Origin: Paramesorhizobium salinisoli
GTDB taxonomy: Bacteria > Pseudomonadota > Alphaproteobacteria > Rhizobiales > Rhizobiaceae
Length of the DNA: 64,000 nt
Direction: 5' to 3'
NCBI RefSeq assembly: GCF_003335045.1
Contig: NZ_QOZG01000005.1
Coordinates: 248,001-312,000 of the forward strand
Positions 27,601 to 35,525 of the stretch are shown here, one piece after another (positions within the stretch are counted from its first letter, which is position 1; each line of letters opens with the position of its first letter). The position numbers and the translations under genes were made by a program. The notes under the pieces were generated by a model. The model was given only the letters and a program-made list of their open reading frames with translations. It made no database searches and had not been told where the DNA came from.

Positions 27601-30172
27601 CATCTGGCGCAATTGGCAGCGAAAGCGAGCGCTCGATGGCGCGGCCGCCGCCCTCGCGCATGCGCACGACCACATCCGCCATGAGCGGGCGCGTCGTGGA
27701 TGGCGCCTGATCGATATTCACGTCGAAGGAGGCCTTGCCCTTGTCGTCGAGCACCGGGAGGCTGCCCAGATCTATGCGGCTGTCGTCGCTCGCTTCCTCG
27801 TCGGCGAGGCCGAAGAGATAGTCGGGATAGCCGGCGCGCGCGCGCACCGTCTTCAGTTGCACCTCCCCTTCCAGCGTCAGCCCGGCAGCGGGCGCGCCGT
27901 AGAGATAGCGGCCATCGACATTGACCCGCGCCGGCTGGCCGATGGCGATCTCCTGCTTGTCGCTCGTGAGATCGAAGGTGATGCGGTCGGGGACGAAATC
28001 CTCCACCAGAAAGGACTGGCTGGCGATCGCGGCGGCCTTCGGATCGGTGAAGATGCGCATCTGCCATGTGCCGCGCATCGCATTGTCAGGCAGCGGCAGT
28101 TCGGCGACATGGCCGCCGAGCGCCGCGCCATCGCTGACCATGCGCCGGTCCTCGACACCGTCCGGCCGCAGGAAGACAAAGGTCAGGGGCAGGTTTTCCA
28201 CGGCGACAGCCGCATGATCGCGGGCGAGCGCTACCGCATGCACGGTTTCGCCGGCGCGGTAGATGCCGCGTTCCGTCCAGCTCATCACATCGATGGGTCC
28301 CGGGACCGGCCTTCCCGTTACGCCACGGTCGGAAAGATCGAACCCGGCGCGCGTCATGTCGAGGAAGACATAATCGCTCTCGCCGTCCTTCGCGGTCAGG
28401 ACGGCGGGCGCCAGACCGGCGCTGCCGCGCGTAAGACCGGCGGTGAAAACGGCGCGGCCATCTGCATCCGTCGTCGCGGTGCCGAGAATTTCGTTGTTGC
28501 GGGCGAGAAGCTGCAGTTCGACGCCCAGGAGAGGCTTGGCAGTCGCCAGCGAGCGGACGAAGACATTGAGCCCATCCTCGCCGGCATAGGTGGCGAGGCC
28601 GATATTGGAGACGACGAACCATTGCGTGGCGAGCGCGCCGCTGGTGTCGGGCGCGCCATCGGGGGCGGCCGTCAGCACATAGACACCGGGCTTGCGCTCA
28701 GGCAGCGCCTCATCGACGGGGAAGCTCGTCACCACATCCTTGTTGCGCTGCGGCGTGATGTCGAGCTTTCCCTGCCACACCAGCTCGCCGAAACTCTGGT
28801 TGATATTGGCGGCAGAGTATTCATCCAACTGCCTCAGGAATTGCGATCCGGTCATCACTTCGCTCAGCGAGCGGTCATTGACGCGGTAGAGCTTGAGCGC
28901 GGCGACGGAGGTGTTGACCGTCACCAGCGGTATGCCCCGCCGCGCGGTCGCCGGCAGCACGAAATTCTCGCCGGTGAAGCGGGCGGACGGGGTGCGGTCG
29001 CGGATATAGAGGTTGAGGACGACAGGCTTTTCCAGCATGTCGCCGATGGCATCGGGGAGACCGGCGCGCAAGACGACATTGTAGCGCTTGCCATGCTCCA
29101 GCCCCTCGATGCAGATCTGGCGGTCCTTGGCGTCGATCGCCTTGGGCGGGGCATTGTCGACCGTGACGAATTGGGTGTAATCGACGCCCGATTTCACCAG
29201 TTGCTCGGAAAGCTGCACGCAGATGCGCGGCGTCTGGTTATCGGAATCGACTGTGTTGTCCACCACGCGAAAACCCTGCCGGGTCTTGAGATCCTCATAG
29301 GCGGCCTGGACCGGCGGCGAAGGGGCGAGCGCCAGGCTGGCGCGATAGGCGTCGAGCGCCGGACGGTAGAGCGCCCGCTTTTCAAGACCTGCGGCGAGCG
29401 CGGCCAGCGTCTCGGCCCGGACTGCCGCCGTCCGCGAAAGCTGGTAGGCATTGAACGCCGCCGATGTCGCGGCCTTCGCATAAGCGGCCGGATTTTCCCC
29501 GGGGACCGGCTGGGCGCCAAGGGCCGCGCGCGCAAGTTCCAGCCAAAGGGCTCCATCGTCGGGTGACTTGGACAGAGCCGTGACATATCCGTCCAGTGGG
29601 CCGCTCGCGGCATTGTCCGAAGAAGAGGCTTGCGGGAGCATGGCGGCAGGCTGGTTTCTGATGGCCGGCCTTGCCGGAGTTGGAGCGCGGCTGCCGGGCA
29701 TGCCGCCTGCCTCCCCACCTTGGGGAGCCGCTTGCGGGAGTGAAGCGCCGGACTGCGCCAGCGCCGCTATCCTTTGCTTGTACTGGCGTGCATCGTCCAT
29801 AACGGACGCGGGGAGGAAGACCAGCGCCGGCGGCGCCCCAATGTCCGGCCCTGCCGCCACATCGACCACTTTTCCGGCTATGGCGCCCGGCGACGGATTG
29901 AGCGTCTTGAAATCGGATTTGAGGAAGCACCATTTGGCCGCAACATTATAGGTAAAGGCGCGGCAGGCATTGTCGCCGACACAGGCCGCCTCGCATTGCT
30001 GGAGTGAGACATTCTCCTGCGTGCGCAGATCGGACCCGAAATAATCCGAATCGGGGGTGGTGACGACCTGCCGCGCGCCTTCCGCCGCCAAAGCGGGAGA
30101 ACCCGCAAGCATGACGCCCATGATGGAAGCCGCGAGGAAACCGATGAACCCTGAAGCTGCGCGAACCGGCAT
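24605..30172 (-). CDS. Bacterial alpha-2-macroglobulin with N-terminal PAN domain
   Basis: An 1855-residue periplasmic protease trap (YfhM type). The signal peptide ends near GSPALAAEG and has no lipobox, so the protein is predicted soluble in the periplasm, unlike lipidated E. coli YfhM. A PAN/Apple-like domain follows (about residues 35-90, with cysteines in QQCEAACVGDNACRAF). Then come a Pro/Ala-rich linker, many macroglobulin (MG) beta-sandwich domains and the alpha-2-macroglobulin core. The thioester motif YGCAEQ is intact (Cys1407), so covalent trapping of attacking proteases should work. The start at 30172 has a strong AGGAGGG site. It is paired with pbpC, which repairs peptidoglycan after envelope attack. 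Confidence 0.94.
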   Translation of the reverse strand: MPVRAASGFIGFLAASIMGVMLAGSPALAAEGARQVVTTPDSDYFGSDLRTQENVSLQQCEAACVGDNACRAFTYNVAAKWCFLKSDFKTLNPSPGAIAGKVVDVAAGPDIGAPPALVFLPASVMDDARQYKQRIAALAQSGASLPQAAPQGGEAGGMPGSRAPTPARPAIRNQPAAMLPQASSSDNAASGPLDGYVTALSKSPDDGALWLELARAALGAQPVPGENPAAYAKAATSAAFNAYQLSRTAAVRAETLAALAAGLEKRALYRPALDAYRASLALAPSPPVQAAYEDLKTRQGFRVVDNTVDSDNQTPRICVQLSEQLVKSGVDYTQFVTVDNAPPKAIDAKDRQICIEGLEHGKRYNVVLRAGLPDAIGDMLEKPVVLNLYIRDRTPSARFTGENFVLPATARRGIPLVTVNTSVAALKLYRVNDRSLSEVMTGSQFLRQLDEYSAANINQSFGELVWQGKLDITPQRNKDVVTSFPVDEALPERKPGVYVLTAAPDGAPDTSGALATQWFVVSNIGLATYAGEDGLNVFVRSLATAKPLLGVELQLLARNNEILGTATTDADGRAVFTAGLTRGSAGLAPAVLTAKDGESDYVFLDMTRAGFDLSDRGVTGRPVPGPIDVMSWTERGIYRAGETVHAVALARDHAAVAVENLPLTFVFLRPDGVEDRRMVSDGAALGGHVAELPLPDNAMRGTWQMRIFTDPKAAAIASQSFLVEDFVPDRITFDLTSDKQEIAIGQPARVNVDGRYLYGAPAAGLTLEGEVQLKTVRARAGYPDYLFGLADEEASDDSRIDLGSLPVLDDKGKASFDVNIDQAPSTTRPLMADVVVRMREGGGRAIERSLSLPIAPDGPAIGIRPVFSGNQVAENSTAAFKVIAVDAAGKRQNLDGANWSLVKIEQNYQWYRNGDAWNYEPVTYTKKVADGKLVLTAEGEADISVPVAWGRYRLEVETADTSGPATSVEFTAGWYVEARSTETPDGLEIALDKESYAPGDVAKLQISPRFAGEVLVTVGADRLQLVKTQSVPEEGATIEIPVSGDWGAGAYVTAALYRPGDAQQSRMPMRAIGIKWLKVDPGNRKLAVTLDPPAKTEPRKPLNIPVQVAGLGADDTAYVTVAAVDVGILNLTKYQTPDPDGWYFGQRQLGLEIRDLYGRLIDGSLGAMGRIRTGGDGAQMTTEGSAPTEKLVAFFSGPVKLDAQGRANVSFDIPQFNGTARVMVAAWTKTGVGHAERDVIIRDPVVVTASLPEFLAPGDRSQLRLDIANTDGPAGDYMVGIDTEGPVVVEQANTSKTVQLAAGGRTSVTLPLRAIALGNGSLSVRLTHASGLHLEQALNIPVRPSILPVTTRRELTLAANGGSITVDRELLAASLLQGASVGIAVSRTRGFDVQGLLMSLERYPYGCAEQTTSRALPLLYMSELSAGSGVAAAPDVRERVQKAIYSVLAYQSSSGSFGLWSPGSGDLWLDAYVTDFLTRAREQNYAVPEEAMGQALDNLQNALSYDTDVKGQGSDIAYALYVLARNRRANVSDLRYYTDTQLDDFRSPLARAQLAAGLSLYGDAQRAQSTFASAYELARTAPANPARDDYGSQLRDGAAMLTLAAESRPVPSLVPQMIGLVSSFRSQTTYLSTQDDAWMLLAARALQQDNDKLALEVNGTAHTGNFAEMLSGQEVIDAPQTIVNRGDIPIEATVTTIAAPVQPLPAGGDGFAIDRRYYTLDGKEANVMDARQNQRFVVVLKATENNAWPSRVLLTDLLPAGFQIDNPSLVNSADLKNFEWLGQTETAHSEFRYDRFVAAFNRDASSPREFTVAYVVRAVTPGVYAHPAASVEDMYRPQLSARTATGMMEVKAGER

Positions 30173-30281
30173 GGCGTCCCTCCTGCATTTCCTCTCGGAT
30201 CGTGGGATTGGAGACCAGGGCAGGGCCGATGTCAATCTCAGGTTGCCGGAGGGCAGCCTATTACTACAGTTGTATCTGACT

Positions 30282-30440
30282 CTATTCTTGTAGGAGCGCT
30301 CTTGCCGCGTCGACAGCGGGCATGTCCAGGTCATCGAACAGATCTCGCTGAAGCTCGCCTCCAGCACCGCCAGCCGATGGTGTCAGCCATCCGCACCAGT
30401 TCATGGTTCGTGTGAGGACCTGATCATGGCGGAGGTAGAG
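30282..30440 (-). pseudogene. Frameshifted N-terminal fragment of an IS transposase
   Basis: On the minus strand, three short pieces in different frames line up as one sequence. They read NHELVRMADTIGW (30370-30408), AVLEASFSEIC (ending at 30370) and DDLDMPAVDAARALLQE before a stop at 30282. HELVR-A-xIxW-xxLE-xxF is the usual beginning of IS5/IS1182-type transposases (InsH N-terminal domain). Nothing of the catalytic region remains and I see no terminal inverted repeats. The rest of the 30173-30554 gap contains no gene I can support; it is AT-richer towards 30555. This is a small relic, called by eye. Confidence 0.45.
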
Positions 30441-30554
30441 CCTTGATAGCTACCCGAAAAATACTGTCTTAATATGCGAGTATGTACGATTTTAAGTTAA
30501 TTGACCAGATCATGAACTCCGTCTAGGTATACTTTCGCTAGGGAGTGTGGAACT

Positions 30555-31490
30555 TTGCAGAAGCGTATTTCCGTCGTGACGCCGTTTTATAACGAATCTG
30601 TTGCTGTCGGATACTACGAACGAGCGATTGCTTCGCTCATCGCACAGATGCACGACTATCATTTCGAGATTGTTTGCGTCGACGATGGAAGTTCGGACGA
30701 CACGCTAGAGCAATTGATCGCAATCGCTTGCCGCGACCCCAATTATGTCGTGGTCGAGCTCTCCCGGAATTTTGGCAAGGAACCGGCGCTTACGGCAGGT
30801 CTGGATATCGCCAGTGGCGATGCTGTCATTCCTTTCGACGCTGATCTCCAGGATCCGCCCGAGATTATCCCTGACATGGTGAAAGCCTGGGAAGCCGGTG
30901 CCGAAGTGGTACTCGCCAGAAGATCGGACCGGGCCACGGATTCGCATGTGAAGCGCAAGACTGCTGAATGGTTCTATCAGCTCCACAACAAGGTTTCGCG
31001 CACCAAAATACCGGAGAATGTCGGTGATTTCCGCCTGATGGATCGTCGTGTTGTTGATGCGCTGAAGCAATTGCCGGAACGCCAGCGGTTCATGAAGGGT
31101 CTGTTCGCCTGGGTCGGGTTCAAGACAGATGTCATTGAATATGTTCGCCAGCCGAGATCAGCCGGTAAGACAAAATTTTCGGGCTGGCGCCTGTGGAATC
31201 TCGCACTTGAGGGAATGACTGGGTTCAGCACGGTTCCGTTGCGCATCTGGACTTATATCGGCCTTTTTGGCGCTCTGATCTCCGTTGCCTTTGCCGTCTT
31301 CATCGTCGTCAGGACGATTCTTTTCGGCGTTAGCACCCCCGGCTACGCCTCGTTGTTGGTCGCGGTCACGTTTCTGGGTAGCCTCCAGTTGATAAGCATC
31401 GGTATAATCGGTGAATATATCGGGCGCATATATCTCGAAACCAAACAGCGGCCCAATTACCTCATCCGCCACCTGTATCGGAAATCCTGA
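30555..31490 (+). CDS. GtrB-like polyprenyl-phosphate glycosyltransferase (GT2)
   Basis: A 311-residue GT-A enzyme anchored by two C-terminal transmembrane helices (about residues 228-255 and 262-290). VDDGSSDDT and FDADLQDPPE are the nucleotide- and metal-binding motifs of the GT2 DPM1/GtrB group. Such enzymes transfer a sugar from its nucleotide to undecaprenyl phosphate on the cytoplasmic face. The start is TTG, with GGGAG 9 bases upstream; no in-frame ATG is available nearby. The stop overlaps the next start by 1 base (TGATG). It heads a four-gene coupled unit that also holds a methyltransferase, a GtrA-like flippase and a polytopic protein. The sugar is unknown. Confidence 0.88.
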   Translation: MQKRISVVTPFYNESVAVGYYERAIASLIAQMHDYHFEIVCVDDGSSDDTLEQLIAIACRDPNYVVVELSRNFGKEPALTAGLDIASGDAVIPFDADLQDPPEIIPDMVKAWEAGAEVVLARRSDRATDSHVKRKTAEWFYQLHNKVSRTKIPENVGDFRLMDRRVVDALKQLPERQRFMKGLFAWVGFKTDVIEYVRQPRSAGKTKFSGWRLWNLALEGMTGFSTVPLRIWTYIGLFGALISVAFAVFIVVRTILFGVSTPGYASLLVAVTFLGSLQLISIGIIGEYIGRIYLETKQRPNYLIRHLYRKS

Positions 31491-32224
31491 TGGACCCAAG
31501 CGCCTACACTGAAATCTATGAAGTCGAGAACAAGCATTGGTGGTTCATCGCGCGCAGGAAGATTATCGAAGGTGTGATCCGTTCGCTCGATCTTCCTCCT
31601 GAAAGCAACATTCTTGAATTGGGCGCTGGTACCGGCGGCAATCTGGAAATGCTTTCGCGATTTGGCAAGGTTCGCGCCGCAGAAATGGATGATTATGCCC
31701 GAGAAATGGCTATCAAGCAGACGGGTGGGAAATTTGACGTTCAATATGGGTGTTGTCCTGAGATCATTCCCTTCGAGGGCGTCAAGTTCGACCTCATCTG
31801 CATGTTCGATGTGCTCGAACATATCTTTGAAGATGTCGAGACCCTTTCTGCGTTGAAAAGACGGCTTGCCCCTAAGGGACGTCTGCTCATCACAGTCCCC
31901 GCTTATCAATGGATGTGGTGCGGGCACGACGAATTCCTTCATCATATGCGGCGCTACACCAGCGGCGAGTTAAGTCGGAAGCTTCGAAAGACAGGATATC
32001 ATGTCCGGAAAATCACCTACTTCAATTCACTACTCTTTCCGCTTGCTGCGCTCGTCAGGGTCAAGGACCGGCTCACCAGCAAAAAAGTGGAATCTGTAAA
32101 CCAGTTGCCCTCACCGATGCTGAATGAGTGGCTTGAAAAGATTTTCGCGTGCGAAGCCAGGCTCGTAAAGAACAGTCATTTGCCATTCGGGGTTTCGCTC
32201 CTTGCCATTGCCGAAAACACCTAG
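31490..32224 (+). CDS. SAM-dependent methyltransferase
   Basis: A 244-residue class I methyltransferase with the SAM motif ILELGAGTGGNLEML and post-motif FDLICMFDVLEHI. The N-terminal YEVENKHWWFIARRKII block is seen in methyltransferases of polysaccharide clusters. It is translationally coupled to the GT2 gene before it and overlaps the GtrA-like gene after it by 23 bases. Position inside a polyprenyl-phosphate sugar module suggests it methylates the sugar or its lipid-linked form; the target is inference. No membrane segment is seen, so it acts in the cytoplasm. Confidence 0.85.
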   Translation: MDPSAYTEIYEVENKHWWFIARRKIIEGVIRSLDLPPESNILELGAGTGGNLEMLSRFGKVRAAEMDDYAREMAIKQTGGKFDVQYGCCPEIIPFEGVKFDLICMFDVLEHIFEDVETLSALKRRLAPKGRLLITVPAYQWMWCGHDEFLHHMRRYTSGELSRKLRKTGYHVRKITYFNSLLFPLAALVRVKDRLTSKKVESVNQLPSPMLNEWLEKIFACEARLVKNSHLPFGVSLLAIAENT

Positions 32225-32603
32225 CCAGGTGCCATCGCTGGGCACCAAGGTTTTCCGCTTCTCGACCTCGGGCGCGGCGACAACTCTGCTCCACCTTTTG
32301 GTGGCCAGTTTCTGCGCTTATGCATTCGCATTCAGCGGCACTGCCAGCAACGGGGTAGCATTCATAATCGCAAACGGCTTTTCCTATTTGATGAACTCGA
32401 TATGGAGCTTCGAGGCTGGCATTTCCATTGCCGGCTTCCAGCGCTTCTTTCTTGTGTCGGTGATCGGTCTGCTTGCTACACTTGCAATTTCGGCGGTAGT
32501 CGAGTGGCTGGGATACCCCGCCTTCTATTCGATCGCCACGGTGGTCGTGCTCCTGCCTGCGCTTTCCTTCATCGTGCACAATTTGTGGACTTTTCGAACA
32601 TGA
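32202..32603 (+). CDS. GtrA-family membrane protein, putative sugar-lipid flippase
   Basis: A 133-residue protein with four predicted transmembrane helices. The pattern FRFSTSGAATTLLHLLV near the N-terminus, ANGFSYLMNSIWSFE in the middle and a C-terminal SFIVHNLWTFRT are GtrA-family hallmarks. GtrA proteins are thought to flip undecaprenyl-phosphate-linked sugars across the inner membrane. The start is probably the TTG at 32202 or the TTG at 32208; both lie inside the end of the methyltransferase gene. The stop overlaps the next ATG (ATGA). It should work with the GtrB-like enzyme and the polytopic protein beside it. Confidence 0.82.
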   Translation: MPLPKTPSQVPSLGTKVFRFSTSGAATTLLHLLVASFCAYAFAFSGTASNGVAFIIANGFSYLMNSIWSFEAGISIAGFQRFFLVSVIGLLATLAISAVVEWLGYPAFYSIATVVVLLPALSFIVHNLWTFRT

Positions 32604-34258
32604 GTTCTGGAGTAATCCGTAATATCCTGGGGTTTTGCCTGTCCATGGCACTAGGCGCCACCATGGCATTCTTCCTCTTTCCAACAGCGATGCTGCTGGG
32701 GTTCCACTCCCATTGGGATAATGTAAATGGCGACGTCGCAACCGGTTTGGTTGGATTCTATGAATTCGCGCAGGACCGATGGCGCTGGCCTTTGCTCTAC
32801 ACGCTGAACCTAGATGCACCGACCGGAACAACGATATTTTTTACCGACCCGAACGGCATATTGGCCGTTGTCGGTAAGTTGTTTTTCAAGACCACCGGAA
32901 TTCTCTATCCATATATGGGTATATGGATACTCGCGTCCTACATGCTTAACGCGGGGTTCGGGTATCTGATATTAAAGCATCTGGGCGTCAGCATTCTTGC
33001 AGCCGTCGCCGGAAGCTGTTTGTTCTTTTTGCTTCCGGCGTTTATCTACCGATTCGGCCATCACACGCTCGCTGGCCAGTTTGTGATCGTCGCCACGATA
33101 TATGCGTATCTACGCATAACGAAGGGCGTGAACAATTCTGAGATCTATGCTTGGGCCTTTGCAGTTGGCACGCTGGTGTTCGTTACTCCTTACCTTTTTG
33201 CGATGTGCGCAGCACTTTTCCTTGCAGCTCTTATAGATGGCTATCGAAGAAGCAACGTAACATTATACCAAGCAGCCATCGGCTTCGTCGTTCTTATCGC
33301 GACCGCCGCCTTTTTCGTTAGAGCTGCGGGACTTGGCAGTGGTGGGCTTCCCAAAGCGGGCGGGTTCACCGACTGGTCCATGAACCTGTTGTCTCCTATC
33401 TGGCCGCAATTCAGCATATTGTTGCCGAATGAAACAATTCTAAAGGGCACGCCTGGCCAATATGAAGGTTTCAATTATCTGGGCATGGGGGTGCTTTCGT
33501 TGGCGATGATTGCCCTCGCAACTGGTTATCGGCAATTTTCTTGTACGATTCGTGGAAGGCCGACTTTGGCGATTGCTCTTGGAGGGATGGCAATTTATTC
33601 GCTATCCAGCGTCGTTTACGCCGGGCAAGTGAAGCTGGTCAGCCTGCACTACGAAACTCTTCCCGTTCTCTCGGAGATAACCGGTGTTTTCCGCGTACCG
33701 GGGCGTTTTTTTTGGCCCTTCGGCTACGTGCTTGTTGCCTTATCGATCACAATCATTGCCAGGAAAATGTCTCCAGCCGTTTTTCTGGCGGTGTTATCAT
33801 CCGCCGTACTGATTCAGTTTGTCGAAATAGCGCCTTTGTACAATCACGTCCGAGCCAGAGCCGCTCTGGAAGAGCCTGCCAAGGACAAAGATCTTGTCGC
33901 TCCCATAATTCCGAACTACACTGAAGTTCGCATATTCCCAGGTTTTCTATGCACCAACGGTGGGGATCGCAGAGCAATTCTTACATTTCAGATGGTTGCT
34001 GCGCTCCATGGCCTTCCCGTCAATGGCGCATATGTCAATCGAGGTGGTATGGGCTGTGCTGAGCACCAGAAGGCAGTGCTTGCCGATCCCTTCGCAGGGG
34101 CCTCGACTTCAAATCCATTGCTCATCATTTTCCGGAAATCCGCAGGGGAGGAGATGTCGGCCAAATTGATCGGTGCGGACATCCAATGTTCTGCGGCGCC
34201 GACTGTATACCTCTGTGCAAGAGATAAGGCGCCCCCGATCAAGACACCCCGAACATGA
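32600..34258 (+). CDS. Large polytopic membrane protein, probable GT-C-type transferase
   Basis: A 552-residue inner-membrane protein with about ten or more predicted transmembrane helices, followed by a soluble C-terminal region (about residues 430-552) with several cysteines. It resembles DUF6311/YfhO-like proteins. In Gtr-type modules the equivalent gene encodes the transferase that moves the sugar from the lipid carrier to the O-polysaccharide in the periplasm. That role is inferred from position and topology. The start at 32600 overlaps the gtrA-like stop as ATGA; the longer frame upstream is out of place inside that gene. The gene is convergent with the next one and has 132 bases without a visible terminator after it. 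Confidence 0.75.
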   Translation: MSSGVIRNILGFCLSMALGATMAFFLFPTAMLLGFHSHWDNVNGDVATGLVGFYEFAQDRWRWPLLYTLNLDAPTGTTIFFTDPNGILAVVGKLFFKTTGILYPYMGIWILASYMLNAGFGYLILKHLGVSILAAVAGSCLFFLLPAFIYRFGHHTLAGQFVIVATIYAYLRITKGVNNSEIYAWAFAVGTLVFVTPYLFAMCAALFLAALIDGYRRSNVTLYQAAIGFVVLIATAAFFVRAAGLGSGGLPKAGGFTDWSMNLLSPIWPQFSILLPNETILKGTPGQYEGFNYLGMGVLSLAMIALATGYRQFSCTIRGRPTLAIALGGMAIYSLSSVVYAGQVKLVSLHYETLPVLSEITGVFRVPGRFFWPFGYVLVALSITIIARKMSPAVFLAVLSSAVLIQFVEIAPLYNHVRARAALEEPAKDKDLVAPIIPNYTEVRIFPGFLCTNGGDRRAILTFQMVAALHGLPVNGAYVNRGGMGCAEHQKAVLADPFAGASTSNPLLIIFRKSAGEEMSAKLIGADIQCSAAPTVYLCARDKAPPIKTPRT

Positions 34259-34390
34259 CTAAGGTATCTTAAGCGACCACGCATGGCTCCAGTCGATCAT
34301 CCGTCTTGTCTTACTACCCAGGTTCACGCCGGGCGAATGCGCGCCTACTTCAGGGCAGCAGGATATGATCCGGACTAGACAGGATCTGCT

Positions 34391-35524
34391 CTAAGATGGT
34401 CCTTTCCCCGCGGATCCCGCGACAAGCTCGGCATAGATTTCCGCATACGCTGCGGACATTTTTTCCATGGTGAAGTTTTGCTCATAGCGCCTGCGAGCGG
34501 CCCTCCCCATGCGCTGAACCTCGGAAGGATTATTCCAGAGCGATTGCATCGCCTTTGCGAGGGCGGCCGGATCATTCGGCTTTACGTTCAGCCCGGTTTC
34601 TCCATCAAGATTGACGAAGCTCGTTCCTGTGCCGATCTCGCAGGAGATCATCGGCTTTGCGAACATCGACGCCTCGACAAGCGAGAGCCCGAAAGCCTCC
34701 GAACGCAGGTGGGAGGGGAAAACCGCCGCATAGCACAGATCGAGCAGAGCAACCTTATCCTCGTCCGGCACGGCACCGAGAAAATGGACGTCGTGCAAAT
34801 CCAGGCGCTCGGCCTGGGCCCGCAAATCCTTTTCCGTAGGCCCCGCTCCGACGATGACTACGGGAAAGCCGGTCATCTTCGCAGCTTCCAACAGGATATG
34901 AATGCCTTTGTAGTATCGCAGCACGCCGACGAACAGGAAGAATTTCTCCGGCAGCCGGGCGCGCCATCCGGCTTTCACATCCTCCTGGACAGATGGATAT
35001 GCTGCCCGGTCAAGGCCGATGGGCACCACGACAGTCTTGTTCCGGAAATCGTTCAGATACTCGCTGGATTCCAGATAGTTGGGCGACGTGACCACAATCC
35101 TGTCGACACTGTTCAGGAAGCGGTTCATGAGCGGCTTATAGCCACGCATGAGCAGCCGCTGTTTCACGATGTCGGAGTGATAGGTAACAATCGATGGCTT
35201 GCCGAGCCGCGTGGCGAAATGGACGATGTCCATGAAAGGCCAGGGGAAATGATAGTGGATGACATCGGCCCGCTTTCCCAGCTCGGCAAAACGGTGAAAA
35301 GCCTCAAATGAAAAACCGGTGGATGCTGCCTCAAGGTTGAGCCGTGCCTTGTGGGCCCAATGGCCGTCGAATTCCACCGTGTTTTCCACGGGATGGCGGC
35401 TCAGTGAAAGCACCTCGGTTTCCACGCCCTGCGCAGCAGTGCCCTTCGCTATCGCGTGGATCGTCCGCTCGATGCCACCAAACGTGTCGGGCCAATAGGT
35501 CTTGAAGAAATGGAGTATCCGCAT
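34391..35524 (-). CDS. Glycosyltransferase, GT4 family
   Basis: A 377-residue GT-B fold enzyme. The N-terminal half has GGIERTIHAIAKG in the acceptor-side domain and the C-terminal half has the donor-binding EX7E motif in SEAFGLSLVEA. FLFVGVLRYYKGIHILLEA marks the start of the second Rossmann domain. It has no membrane segment and should act at the cytoplasmic face on the growing O-polysaccharide. It is the last gene of the minus-strand core operon, 1 base after the stop of the gene before it. With GDP-rhamnose and GDP-mannose as the sugars made here, one of them is its likely donor; the linkage is unknown. Confidence 0.88.
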   Translation of the reverse strand: MRILHFFKTYWPDTFGGIERTIHAIAKGTAAQGVETEVLSLSRHPVENTVEFDGHWAHKARLNLEAASTGFSFEAFHRFAELGKRADVIHYHFPWPFMDIVHFATRLGKPSIVTYHSDIVKQRLLMRGYKPLMNRFLNSVDRIVVTSPNYLESSEYLNDFRNKTVVVPIGLDRAAYPSVQEDVKAGWRARLPEKFFLFVGVLRYYKGIHILLEAAKMTGFPVVIVGAGPTEKDLRAQAERLDLHDVHFLGAVPDEDKVALLDLCYAAVFPSHLRSEAFGLSLVEASMFAKPMISCEIGTGTSFVNLDGETGLNVKPNDPAALAKAMQSLWNNPSEVQRMGRAARRRYEQNFTMEKMSAAYAEIYAELVAGSAGKGPS

Positions 35525-35525
35525 C

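Noticed and set aside
25991-29566. Long open reading frame of 1191 codons opposite the alpha-2-macroglobulin gene
   Set aside because: It is the antisense of a clear protein gene in GC-rich DNA, has abundant Arg and His and no family-like motifs.
29715-29745. Hairpin CTCCCCACCTTGGGGAG
   Set aside because: It lies inside the alpha-2-macroglobulin coding sequence, in its Pro/Gly-rich linker, and has no relation to the repeat arms beyond C and G runs.
30501-30533. Promoter-like TTGACC followed by TATACT before the first island gene
   Set aside because: The spacing between the two is 21 bases, too wide for a standard sigma-70 promoter, and the 17-base alternative TAGGTA is a poor -10 box.
30173-30554. 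Extended N-terminus of the alpha-2-macroglobulin gene up to 30367
   Set aside because: The extra residues come from the transposase relic and an unrelated leader; the ATG at 30172 has a strong ribosome-binding site and a signal peptide follows it.
34259-34390. Possible terminator between the two convergent polysaccharide transcripts
   Set aside because: No stem-loop with a T-run is visible; only a short GATCC/GGATC match.
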